From contig OZ038527.1 of NCBI GenBank assembly GCA_964036665.1, positions 2,666,001 through 2,730,000 on the forward strand: a stretch of 64,000 bases of DNA. The letters are read 5' to 3'. Origin of the DNA: Gordius sp. MW1. Lineage: Eukaryota; Nematomorpha; Gordioida; Gordea; Gordiidae. A model generated the notes under the pieces. The model was given only the letters and a program-made list of their open reading frames with translations, made no database searches and was not told the origin of the DNA. A program made the position numbers and the translations under genes. Below, one piece after another: positions 1-10,396 of this stretch. Positions within the stretch are counted from its first letter, which is position 1. Each line of letters opens with the position of its first letter.

Positions 1-1218
1 CGTCTATCATCAATGAATATAACCAAAATTACGTATTTTCACCGTTCAACCTTAAAACTGCCATCAACATTTATGCAGCGGGAACTAGAGATGAAACCTG
101 CTTCGCTGAACTAGGAAATTTTTTGCAGCAATCTTTCACACATGATTACATTAGAAGGGAGTCTGCCTTTTTGAGCAAATACCAAGATTACAAAAACGAT
201 GCAACCGAAATTAAAATTTTAAATGAGCTATTTGTCAATAATAAAATGACTATAAATCCGAAATATGCTAACGCCGTACAGAAAATATTTGGGGCCTTGG
301 TGACCCCGACTAGATATGATTCACCAGATCGAACCATTAAAGCCATTAATGCTAAAGTAGCTCAGGCTACTCATAATAAAATTCAGGATTTATTTTCTGC
401 CGGAGATATAAAAAGGAACACCCTTATAGCTTCTGTCAACACTCTTTATTTTAAAGGATTGTGGGAACTTCCGTTCGATAAGAAGTAATATTTAACCCTT
501 TTATATTTTAAATATTTTTGAAGGTTGTTCGATAAGAAGTAATATTTAACCCTTTTATATTTTAAATATTTTTGAAGGTTAACGACACAGCAAATTTTTC
601 ATACAGAAGACGGTCGCGAAGTTTTAACACCCATGATGAATGCTGATCTAGATGTTGAACAACATACAGATTTTAAAAATTCAGCCAATTTCTTGATTTT
701 AAACCATAAAGAGACCAATTTTAAAACTGTCCTAATTCTTCCCACTTCCAAATCAACGTTAAAAGCTTTTGAAGCAAAACTTTTTAATGATCCTAATATA
801 CTGATGAATGCACTCAAAGAAGCTTACTTAGAAAGTCCTAACATCTCCATACCCCTAATAGATCGTAAAACAAACTTGCAAATGAAGACGATACTTACAA
901 ACTCTAATCTAAGTTGCATCTTCAAGTAAAATTACCGATATCAATAGTAATCTTATGTTTAAAATTTTATTATTCTTTGTCCCCAGCCATGGTTTGAACA
1001 ATATTGTCAACTCACGAGCCCTGTCCCTAAATAAAATGGTTCACAAAGTTAATTTTCAAATGAACGAAGAAGGAAGCGAAGGGGCAGCGGCTACTGGTGG
1101 AGCTCTTGCAGATAGATCTTATAACAATATGTTTTTCAACAAACCCTTTTTACATTTGCTTATAGAAGCTAAGTCTGGAAATGTCCTATTTTGGGGACGA
1201 TATTCTAGCCCAGATTAA
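1..1218 (+). CDS. Serpin (serine protease inhibitor), 5'-truncated by window edge
   Basis: Three exons read as one serpin: 1-484 (frame starts at 3), 578-925 and 987-1218, about 353 residues. Exon 1 carries the N-terminal signature YVFSPFNLKTA and VNTLYFKGLWELPFDKK (strand 3A/breach). Exon 2 carries FHTEDGREVLTPMMNADLDV. Exon 3 carries the hinge and reactive loop EEGSEGAAATGGALADRS and the C-terminal FFNKPFLHLLIEAKSGNVLFWGR. Family length is about 370-400, so only the N-terminal helix A region and any signal peptide are missing to the left. Counting from the hinge Glu as P17 puts Arg at P1 and Ser at P1', predicting inhibition of trypsin-like proteases. The small-residue hinge predicts a true inhibitor. 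Splice phases agree at both introns: phase 2 at 484/578 (AA|G) and phase 2 at 925/987 (AA|C). Identity as a serpin is near certain; the specific target is inference. Confidence 0.93.
473..580 (+). repeat. Perfect 54-bp tandem duplication across the serpin intron
   Basis: Copies 473-526 and 527-580 are identical. Each holds the end of an exon (TTCGATAAGAA), a donor GTAATATT and an acceptor TTTGAAG. The result is two donors (485, 539) and two acceptors (ending 523 and 577). The unduplicated intron would have been only 39 bp. Confidence 0.9.
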
Positions 1219-1265
1219 ATGCAATTTCTTTTAAACCGACAAGCATTGTGTTAAAACTAAATTAA

Positions 1266-1271
1266 AATAAA
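1266..1271 (+). promoter_or_regulatory. Putative polyadenylation signal of the serpin
   Basis: AATAAA lies 48 bp after the TAA stop of the serpin, a usual distance for a short 3' UTR. No cleavage site can be proved from sequence alone. Confidence 0.5.
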
Positions 1272-2711
1272 CTTATATTAGTCTACCTTGATTTCTTCAT
1301 TAATTGACTAAATTTAAATATTAAAGAAATGTTAATTACTTAAGAGGGAGTAGATTAAGTTTATCATTTATAAGAGTAGGCAAGGAGAAAAATCTCTTCT
1401 GAATTAAAGTTAACAAAATAAGGTCCTCAAAAAACTGAATTGTGGGTATAAAAAGTTTTAAAACAAAAACCACCACTCTTTAAAGCTGCTTGAGAAGCAT
1501 GCTTAATTAAAGAAAGTAAGAATTTCTTCAAACAAGCTACAGATAACTATGATAAATATAATTATATTTTAATCATCTTCAATTTTTAAGCAACAATTTT
1601 TATATTTAAGATTGTCTTATAGCTTTTGTAAATTTCAAACAAATCTGCTTATTAACTAATGCTTTAAATATTATGTTAAAGCATTTTTAGAACTTGAGCT
1701 TAATATAGGTATTTTCGGACACATATTTAAAAATAGAGTTAACATAGGTGGAGCTTTTAAATAAAGCCAAAAATAATATTTTAATATCAATAAATAGGCT
1801 CCTAAACTCTAGATTATTTTTATCTTAATTTCACCATAAATTATCAAATTTTATAATTTTATAAAAATTAACTACGCGTATAAATAGGTGTTATTTTTTC
1901 CTTAAAAGGTCATAATAAAAATTAAATTTTATTTGATTATTCTGATTTCGATTAATTTAATACTTAAAAATTTCTTAAAATGCCAATAAATTAAATAGTA
2001 TTGGCACCTCTTTTGTCAATAAATCGTGTATTCCTAAAATATTAATTCAATTAAATTTCGCATAGATTGTTATACATACATCATCATAACTGAAACACTA
2101 AATCAGTGTTTTGGCCATCTTCCCCTAATAATTAAAATGTCCTCCTTCCTCACAAAAATTAAATAAAAATAAAAATTTTAAGCAACTAATGAATTTGCTA
2201 CAGAATAAAAAAAAACATATCTTGCCCCAAGCAATAAGAAAAATCGTTCTGTTAGCCATATAAATGAGCCTGTCGAACATTGGCAAGTTTTTGATTGCCA
2301 TGTTCGGTAGCCTTATATAGTTTTGTTGTAATACATTGTCCAATATAATTCTATATTATATGCCAGGTAAGAAGGATATGCTCTCAAAAATGTGTTTTAA
2401 TTTAATTAAAAGGCATTTATTTTGTAGACAAAATATCTAATAGCCATCTTTTGAAATCTTGACATTTTCATTCGTCTTTAATCCATCATTTCTTGCTGAA
2501 TTGTGTAATCAGATAACTTGGGAATTAAAATGATGAGAAATTTCGATGGGAGGCAAATTCACAATATATTACTATGTTGCGGAAAATCACCGATTTTTTA
2601 AGGTTAATAAATCGCTGTAAATCTTCTTTAATGAAATTTCTTCAAAACATTCAAACTTTAATTATAAAAAATCTGTTACAATTAATTTCGCCATTACTTT
2701 ATTAGTTATCA
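1272..2711. other. AT-rich intergenic DNA, nothing recognised
   Basis: Dense stops in all frames and A/T runs. The only longer open frame (2125-2343, minus) is low-complexity and matches no family known to me. Confidence 0.6.
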
Positions 2712-2865
2712 TGGGCGACCAAGGGTTGGCAGGCGGTTACTACTCTCTAGATCCAAAAATCCTTCAAAATTTTATGAGATTAAGGCTAAAATTTCCAAAA
2801 ATTATTGTTTTGCCCTTCCCTCAATTGTTATTGCCCTCCTTTAATTCCAAACCTGGCTAGGCCCA
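2712..2865. mobile_element. Degenerate TGGGCGTAGCC-type MITE
   Basis: Begins TGGGCGACCAAGG and ends CCTGGCTAGGCCCA, an eroded inverted repeat matching the cleaner copies at 27870-28030 and 47348-47480. The interior has the same pattern: a gap, then CCAAAAATT...GGCTAAAATTT. Noncoding. Confidence 0.6.
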
Positions 2866-3167
2866 TTTTAGTTATGATGGTATTAAACAATAATGATATA
2901 AGTTTATATCAGCAATACTTATCAATGGAATCCGATCCCGATCAATAGTATAAAAAGTTGGCGAGCCTTTATAAAATTTAAGTTTGGGATGACAAATAAA
3001 AGTTGACAATTAGACGTAACTTAAGGTAACATTAACAAGGTAAATTAGTTTCAAATAAATTTTTAAACTATTTTTTTGGGTACGAGTTAATTAAATAAAA
3101 GTTATGGTTAAGATTTTTTTCTCGGAGATTCTTGTTAACATATCACAATAAGGTTTTTAATTTCTTA

Positions 3168-3220
3168 TTTTCTAGTTCATATGTGAACTTAATATTATGG
3201 TGGCAGAAATTTTTAAAGAT
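3168..3220 (-). repeat. Inverted partial copy of the Penelope element
   Basis: On the minus strand this matches 3453-3506, including the AAATTTCTGCC, ATATTAAGTTCACATATG and AACTAGAAAAT blocks, but lies upstream in opposite orientation. Penelope-like elements are known to occur with partial flanking copies in either orientation. Confidence 0.65.
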
Positions 3221-3276
3221 CTATTATTGTTTTGTACAAAGAAAAATAGTTTTTAATTCAATTTGAAAAATCATGA

Positions 3277-3858
3277 TCAAATCGATGGCTGTGCCATGGG
3301 CATGCCTATTGCTCCCGTTTTGGCAAACGTTTATTTATGCCACTTAGAAAACGAATTATCAAAATCTACACTTTTCGCATCTTTTTGGAGTGGTATGTTG
3401 ACGACATATTTGCAATTTGGACTTTAAATATAGACAATGATTTAAATTCTTAGTTTTTTAAATTTCTGCCATCCCAATATTAAGTTCACATATGAACTAG
3501 AAAATCATCACTGTCTACCTTTTTTAGACATTCTAATTATTAAAAATCAAGAATCTTTCATACCGAAGTTTATCATAAACCTACCGAATGCCGATACAAT
3601 TATATTCCTTTTAATAGTTTTACACCTTTTAATTTAAAAGTCAATACTTTACGTTGAAATAGGGCATTCAATTTTTCATCCTCACCCGAGGCATTAAATA
3701 AGGAAATCATATATTTATTTGAGACGTTTAGCTTATTAAAATATCCTTTTCACTTATTTTGTGATATTTTACATCAATGTTTCAATCCAAAAATAACGCA
3801 AATTACTCGTGATAAAGTTTTTATAACATTTCCACACCATCAATATATTCCTTATAGT
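3277..3858 (+). pseudogene. Penelope-like element, reverse transcriptase remnant
   Basis: Broken frames give the Penelope RT motifs in order: GCAMGMPIAPVLANVYLCHLE, then after a frameshift WYVDDIFAIW (the YxDD catalytic box), then HPNIKFTYELENHHCLPFLD and FNSFTPFNLKVNT-like sequence. Several stops and frameshifts make it inactive. The element resumes after the hAT insertion at 3867-4985 and ends with a GIY-YIG nuclease, the domain pairing that defines Penelope elements. Confidence 0.85.
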
Positions 3859-3866
3859 TTCATAAG

Positions 3867-4985
3867 TAGAGCTGTTAAGAACTAATTCATTTTGAACTAG
3901 TTCATAGAACTAGTTCACTTTTTTCTGAACTTAGAACTGAGTTACCTTCCAAAAGGTGTGAACTGTGAACTTGAACTAGTTAGTTTTTTAAAATTCTGAA
4001 CTTGAACTTGAACTATACAATATAATTGAACTAGTTCATCACAAATATATTATTTAAAATAAATTTATAAGAGGAGTTATTGTTTGTATATGCATCAACA
4101 ATTTGACGTGCATCTTCGCGGTAATCATACAGACATATAGTAACCGCGCATTTTTGATTTTAAAAACACAAAAAAATTCTTGCTTGTTTTATTGTCAGCA
4201 CTTAGTAAGATTTAGCTAATTAATGTGATTTATAAAAGCCTGTAATTAGAAAAGATGGATATCAATAGTGATTAGGGTATTTGCTCTGAAGTAGATAATA
4301 GGAACGATTATAGAGGTGCATACTCACAATGGTTTAGATTTCTTAGATATAAGACTTGATAATTCTAATAACGAATTAATTGATGACTATATTAAACTCA
4401 ATAATACCTCATTTGATATATTTGATGAATTTCCGAATCTAAAACAAATTTTGATCAAATATAACGCTTGTCTCCCATCTAGTGCTCCAGTTGAAAGGCT
4501 TTTTAGTTTGGGAAAACTTATATTTGGAGATAAGCTTTTAATTTTGAAAACAATATTTTATTAAAGCTCAATTCACATCTACATTCACATGATTTTTGTT
4601 ATAAATTATAATTGTATATTGTTTGTAATAAAGATTTTAAACATTGTATAGTTGATGCTTTTGTCATCTATGAATATTTCCTTTAATTAGATTTTCAAAT
4701 ATATAATTAATAAACTATAAAATTTATTTAACCCGGATAGGATTCAAAAAAAATAGATTTTAATTCAGGAATCATTTCCTAAAACACCTTGGATTTGATT
4801 TAAACTTTATCATATTTAAAAAAATGAACTGAACTTGAACTAGTTATTTTTGTAAAATTGAACTATTAACTTGAACTAGTTACATTTTTTCCTATATGAA
4901 CTTGAATTGAACTAGTTACTTTTTTAAAAAATATGAACTTGAACTATGAACTAGTTCGTATCATAGATGAACTTTAACAGCTCTA
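3867..4985 (+). mobile_element. hAT transposon relic inserted in the Penelope element
   Basis: Terminal inverted repeats TAGAGCTGTTAA / TTAACAGCTCTA are flanked by a perfect 8-bp target duplication TTCATAAG at 3859-3866 and 4986-4993, which is diagnostic for hAT. Subterminal regions are packed with GAACTAGTTC-type repeats. At 1119 bp it is too short for a full transposase and retains only its C-terminal end. A second copy of the family, inverted relative to the residual ORF context, is at 47992-48872. Confidence 0.92.
4316..4564 (+). pseudogene. hAT transposase C-terminal dimerisation domain remnant
   Basis: 82 codons. The region LPSSAPVERLFSLGK matches the hAT dimerisation-domain consensus (normally P-S-S-A-P-S-E-R-x-F-S). 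The catalytic DDE part is absent. It lies inside the TIR-bounded element, so it is a deletion derivative and cannot move itself. Confidence 0.8.
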
Positions 4986-5059
4986 TTCATAAGAAACATA
5001 AACACATTTTAAGGAACAACGATATAAACAACATATAATAAGTCAGAAACGCAACGGAT

Positions 5060-5437
5060 GTTTATTAAATATTATACAAAATAATTACCAATCATCTCCT
5101 ACTACAAACAACTTAATATATAAATAGTTTGTAATGATGGCAATAATTTCTATATTGGGGAAACCAAAAGAGATTTTAGAACACGGTTCAAGGAACATCT
5201 AGCGGCATTATATCGCTCAAACTCAAATTTAACCGCCGTTTCAAATCATTTATTACAACTAAATCACGAAAACAATTTAAAAAGAACCATTTAATTAACA
5301 CCGATATATATTTTGAAAGAAAAACCCTAGAATCCTTTTTCATTCGAAGATTACACCCAACACTCAATGAAGATATGGGTAAAGAGAACCTATATCCATT
5401 CTTACATTATAATATACCTATAGAGCGTTCTATTTAA
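5060..5437 (+). pseudogene. Penelope-like element, GIY-YIG endonuclease remnant
   Basis: Reads CNDGNNFYIGETKRDF then RTRFKEHLAALYRS, matching the Penelope GIY-YIG nuclease (the FYIGET core plus conserved Arg and His). It continues to LHPTLNEDMGKENLYP and a stop near 5435. Stops interrupt it. It is in the same orientation as the RT at 3277-3858 and is separated from it only by the hAT insertion. Confidence 0.85.
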
Positions 5438-5440
5438 TTG

Positions 5441-6882
5441 TATTATTTTATTTTATTTATCAATTCAATTTTATTTTAATCCGACGATGTTCTTGAATAG
5501 GACGAAATATCATTATAATAATTATAATTATTTTTTAACTCCCTCTAATGCTCCTGCTAATAAATCTCTTAAAGGTATTCTATACGAGGGACAAAATTTA
5601 TATTTAAAGAAGATATGTGAGTCAATACTTTTAAAAATTCCTTCTTAATAAATTAAAATTTAAAAAACGCAATAATGAGATATTACCACCCTAAAAGTTT
5701 AATAGATTAACTTTAAAATATTATATCCGCATAGTTTTTTAATGTGCTGCAACATTAATAGTTTTATTAATGAATCAAATGAAATATTTACAGATGGCGA
5801 TTTTAAAATACGAAAGCTAAATATATAAAGTAAATTATATTATGTAATCCTAGTTTAAGTAAGAGATCAGTAGTTTAGCTGGGTTTCAATATGTCGAGGA
5901 TTTCATTTGGCGTTTCCGTCTTCTGTTCCTTCGGTAAAAAAATAGATTAGAAATCGAATATTTTAAAAAAAAGATCAATTTTTATAATACTTAAATTTTT
6001 TTAGTCATTTCCTAATGTCCATAAAAAACTTTAATGTCGACTACTAACATTTAAACTAAAAGGATTGCATTCTGTATATAAGAAATCGTGGATTTGTAAC
6101 GTTTTAATCTACTTTACTTAACAGTTGAAATTACTTTATAATCCTACTGCTTTAAGGCTTTCAATTCTTATCTGTTTATTATAGTTGCGCCGTAACGCAA
6201 TTGCATTTAGTATAATATTCGAATGAAAATGCAACTTAGGTGACCAATAACTTTAAAAAAGCTAGGATCTTTATATGGTCTTATTTGTAAAATTAAGAAT
6301 TGTTATAAGATTTTTTAGGGGTTGTGGCAATAAAAGATTTTGTATTATTTTTTGTAATATCAGAGTTTTCTTGTCGTTAACTTTGTTCCACTTTGTGCTC
6401 CTTCAATTCATTTATATACAAACTTACTATAATACTATGTGAAATTTTTTATATTGTCTCGAATCTTGATATAATCGTGTTAACTACATTACCTTGTTTT
6501 ATAAATTTTATTTATTTTATGCCCTATTAACACGAGTGATCTGAGACATGGACTTTAGATAAAACTTTAAACCAGTGGGATGTTATAAAAATGCATAAGG
6601 AAGTAGCGGAATTTTACGTTTGACCAACGTTTATGAGGGAAAAAATTTTCAATTGCGTTTGACCCCTTCCCACTTGAGTGAAATCAAAGCTCGGCCCCCC
6701 CCCAAGGCAAAAGGGCTAGCTACGTCACTGATAATTTTAATTTTTTCTTATATTTGTAATTTTATTATGATAAAATATTTTGTGTATGTCAAAGATATGG
6801 ATCCTTTTATAAAACATAAAATATATAAATTTATTATTTTAAATAATATAAATTACACAAAGTTGTAAAGGTATATAAAAAA
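5441..6882. other. AT-rich DNA, no gene seen
   Basis: No recognisable coding frame. A GC-richer patch at 6680-6735 (CCCCCCCCCAAGG ... GGCTAGCTACG) looks like one eroded end of a TGGGCGTAGCC MITE. The open frame at 6620-6868 reads across it and is not convincing. Confidence 0.5.
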
Positions 6883-6885
6883 TAA

Positions 6886-7828
6886 CACTGGTCTACAAAA
6901 AAAAAAAACCGGGAAACGGTCAACATATTCCGATAGAGTTTTTTGTGGTGATCACAAATATGTTTTTCATTTTTTTCCTATACGTCAAGTTTTTTAGATA
7001 TTTCGATTCAAAGTTACGAAAATGACTGTTTTTGACCCTTTTTGACGCTCAATAGAGCGATATTAAATGGCTAAAAAAATTTTTTTAAACCTCTAAGTGG
7101 TAGAACCAACTTAGTGCAAAACATTGAAAAATGATATTTTCCCCTATTGTTTTTACTTTTTCCAATATATTAAATTTCAATTAGTCCCTATGCGAAGCGG
7201 CATCTTTTGAGCCTCCCTCCCTCCCTCTCTATCTAATTGGATTTATAACACTATACTTTTGGTGCATGTGAGTGATTGATGGATGATGTGGGGGTGGGGG
7301 TATGTAAAAGTAGTGGCGTAATACGAGCTATTCCTCTAGTAGAGAGGGAGGATGACAGGCGTAGTAGTAGGAATAGTTCGTATTAACCCACTAATCTTGC
7401 ACCCACCACACTCATCAATCACTTACATGCACTAAGGGTATAGTGTTATATAAGCATATAAGCCAATTAGATAGAGAGGGAGGGAGGCTCAAAGGAAGCC
7501 GCGATTTCGCATAGGGACTAATTGCATTTTTGATATATATTAAAAAGTAAAAACAATAGGGGAAAAAATCATTTTTCAATGTTTTACCCTAAGTTGGTTC
7601 TACCACTTAGAGGTTTAAAAATTTTTTTTTAGCCATTCAATATCGCTCTATTGAGCGTTGAAAAGGGTCAAAAACGGTCATTTTCGCAACTTTGAATCGA
7701 AATATCTAAAAAAACTTGACGTATAGGAAAACAACGAAAAACATATTTGTGTTCACCACAAAAAACTCTATCGGAATATGTTGACCGTTTCCCGGTTATT
7801 TACACAAGACCATATTTGTTGTCCAGTG
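6886..7828. mobile_element. Long inverted-repeat (foldback) DNA transposon, non-autonomous
   Basis: Almost the whole 943 bp is one imperfect palindrome. CACTGGTCTACA...CCGGGAAACGGTCAACATATT at the left is mirrored by AATATGTTGACCGTTTCCCGG...CCAGTG at the right, and pairing continues to a centre near 7345 through the (CCCT)n block at 7210-7235 and its mirror at 7465-7490. The flanks are TAA on both sides (6883-6885, 7829-7831), a 3-bp target duplication. No transposase frame. The inner arm sequence (TTTTTTAGATA...GTTACGAAAATG...TTTTTGACGCTC) resembles the arms of the MULE-like element at 55327-60905. Confidence 0.82.
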
Positions 7829-7945
7829 TAATCAGCCATGTTTTATTTTTTCCGAGACTAAAAGTAGAAGTCATTGTTTTATTCCATAATATGTTGGTAC
7901 TTTTGAGTTTAACTTCTAGAAAAATACAATATTATTTATTGACTA

Positions 7946-8518
7946 TGTTAACACATAACATGAACAACATATACACACATGTTAATACTTAACATGAACA
8001 CCGAACACACACATGTTAACCCATAACATGAACTATATATACACATATGTTAACCCATAACATGAACAACATATACACACATGTTAATACAAACATGAAC
8101 AACGTATACACATGTTAATACATAACATGAACAACGTATACACGCATGTTAATACATAACATGAACAACGTATACACACATGTTAATACATAACATGAAC
8201 AACGTATACACACATGTTAATACATAACATGAACAACGTAATACACACATGTTAATACATAACATGAACAACGTATACACATATGTTAATACATAACATG
8301 AATAACGTATACACACATGTTAATACATAACATAAACAACGGATACACATATGTTAAGACATAACATGAACAACACACATTTATTCATCAAATCATTATG
8401 GTTTTCTAGAACACATACACGTCATCAAGAAATATTATCATATCTTACATATTTTACTATTATATTTCATTATACATATATTCAGTATTTCAATAAACTT
8501 CCATAATTTCCATATACA
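7946..8518 (+). repeat. 5' LTR of the BEL/Pao element
   Basis: 573 bp from TGTTAACAC to CATATACA. Positions 7970-8370 are a minisatellite of roughly 34-bp units (consensus like ACATAACATGAACAACGTAT plus ACACACATGTTAAT), about a dozen copies. The 3' LTR has only two such units. Confidence 0.88.
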
Positions 8519-8549
8519 TTTTTAGTCCTTCGAGCCGGATTCCAGATAA

Positions 8550-8896
8550 GCATGACTGCAAAATTTGAAAAGAAAAAGACAGCATTTGTACAAAGCCTTG
8601 CTAGATTTATGGACTATGTAGAATTATCTGAGGACATAATCAATATAAAATTAAGACTTGAATAGATTAAATGGTAACGTTCACGGTATGTGGATTTTCA
8701 AGAACAAGTTGATGAAAATGATAAAAACTCTCATGAGCAAAAGGAGATTGAAGATAATTACTTTGAGGCAATATCAAAGGCACAGAGTCTCATCAACCAA
8801 TCTCACAGACCAACAATCTCTTAACCATCCTCAACATCTGGGAAACTACAACTTCCACGAATAGAATTGCCTCACTTTGACGGGAATTATGAGAAT
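8550..8896 (+). pseudogene. BEL/Pao Gag N-terminal remnant
   Basis: Begins around TAKFEKKKTAFVQSLARFMD and, after a stop and a frameshift near 8665, continues DFQEQVDENDKNSHEQKEIE then DNYFEAISKAQSLI. It ends in LPRIELPHFDGNYENS, the conserved Pao gag motif that normally leads to a Trp-Phe. The reading then switches abruptly to non-retroelement sequence. Confidence 0.78.
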
Positions 8897-9596
8897 TCTG
8901 TAAAAGCTGCTGCATTAAATCAATTCCAACACATCCCAGGACTTTCCCCGTTACAAAACTCTTTTTCAACGTCCTACTCCAATAACAGCAATTATACCAT
9001 GAACCATTTGAAAACGTTGAATTTTATGTCTTCCACCTCTTCAAACACCCTCAAGTATTCTCCACTCCCACCCACACCCTCCTCTAACCTCAAAGACGTT
9101 CCCCTACCAACACTGCCATCCATAGCTCAAGTTGATGCTGATTACAGGGCTTTGGACCACGATGATAGGCACCAGTCTAGAAAGTCCAACGATGTACCCA
9201 CTTCAGGCTCTAAGGATTACCGTCACACTTCGGTTAGCAGGGATTGCGAGCATCGTGGTAAGAAGCGTGAAAGGGGTCGGGATGACGATAGGAATCATAG
9301 CAAAGGTGACAGAGATTAGAATTCGGACAAAAGGCCACGACACAAAGATTCTTCCCCCGTCAAAACAACAGAAGAATGAGCGAAAGAGAGAACAGGGATC
9401 GGAGAGGGAGGGATGGGGGTAGTGATTTTTACAAAAAAGGGTCACGCGAGACTACCTCCGATAAGAGGAAAAGCATTTCGCAACGGCATAAATACTCAAG
9501 CAACGCTAGCACCTACCAGGGTCCTGTAGCCCGCAAAGCCGATTGCATCACCGTTCTCTCAAGAACGTTGTGGATAGGTAGAGTGCCTAAGAATTC
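8897..9596 (+). pseudogene. Captured host gene fragment: SR-rich, RRM-type protein (SCAF4/8-like)
   Basis: An intron-free segment in the BEL sense orientation. It has a Ser/Pro/Asn-rich part (SPLPPTPSSNLKDVPLPTLP), then Arg/Asp/Ser-rich charged sequence (CEHRGKKRERGRDDDRNH ... SERENRDRRGRDGGSDFYKK), then CITVLSRTLWIGRVPKN, which resembles the start of the RRM in SR-related CTD-associated factors (SCAF4/SCAF8: S-x-T-L-W-V-G). The frame is broken by a stop at 9317-9319 and a frameshift near 9375, so it is dead. Lack of introns points to capture from mRNA by template switching. The SCAF assignment is moderate; an SR-type splicing or 3'-end factor in general is firmer. Confidence 0.6.
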
Positions 9597-10395
9597 CACT
9601 AAAGCATTTCTTCTTAATGCTTTAAAACGTTTTATCGCAAGGAAAGGCAAAATGACCCAACAGGATCAGGTTAAAAAATTGGGAGACTCTTACAAACAAG
9701 CTCATCCGATTTTTATCTCTTAAAATAAGACAGTATCAATTTTGAAACATTTTTGGGTATCCAACAACAAAGAATAAAGTTGACACTAGCAGAACAGGGC
9801 TTTAATTTCACTTTATTCCACCAAGAGCACCTCATTTTGGTGATTTATGGGAAGCAGCGGTTCAATCCAACAAGCATCATTTGAGAAGATATTGGGTCAA
9901 GCCTTATTAACTTATGAAGAAATCACCATACTTTTGATCCAAATCGAAGCCATCATTATTTCAAGACCTCTTACACAATTGTCAGAAGATCCAAATGACT
10001 AATCATGCTTAACTCCCGCGCATTTTTTGATTGGCTCTTCTTTCACTTCTATCTCTGAACCTAATTGGACAACTGCAAAATTGAATACCTTATCTCGATG
10101 GCAGCACACAGAATTATTACGACAGCAATTTTGGCGCCGATGGTCAAGGGAGTATTTAAATCAATTTCAGAATGTAAAGGTCGGTCAACTTGTAATAATT
10201 AAGGAGGATAATACGCCACCTCTCAAATGGCCTTTAACCCATATTCAAGACATTCACCCAGGCTCCGATGGAGTAACTAGAGTAATTACTTTACGAACAT
10301 CAGCTGGTTTGATCAAAAGGCCAGTAACAAGACCGATGATATTCTTCAGGGATCTACCTATTTGGATGATAGTACTTTCAACGGGGGGGGGCAGA
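9597..10395 (+). pseudogene. BEL/Pao integrase C-terminal half remnant
   Basis: Starts with FLLNALKRFIARKGK (the integrase-core F-x-x-A-L-x-R-F-x-A-R-R-G motif), followed after disruption by FIPPRAPHFGDLWEAAVQ. Then comes the DUF5641-type tail: LSRWQHTELLRQQFWRRWSR, then KVGQLVIIKEDNTPPLKWPL, then RVITLRTSAGLIKRPVT. About 75 bp of extra sequence sits where the second catalytic Asp region should be (9655-9730), and stops interrupt 9900-10020. The tail from 10027 to 10380 is still open. Confidence 0.85.
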
Positions 10396-10396
10396 A

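Noticed and set aside
7970-8370. Regularly spaced 34-bp repeats that might suggest a CRISPR array
   Set aside because: Contiguous minisatellite without distinct spacers, inside an LTR of a eukaryotic retroelement.
8658-8864. Separate small gene starting at 8658
   Set aside because: It is a frame shadow of BEL gag; the real gag line is in another frame with Pao motifs.
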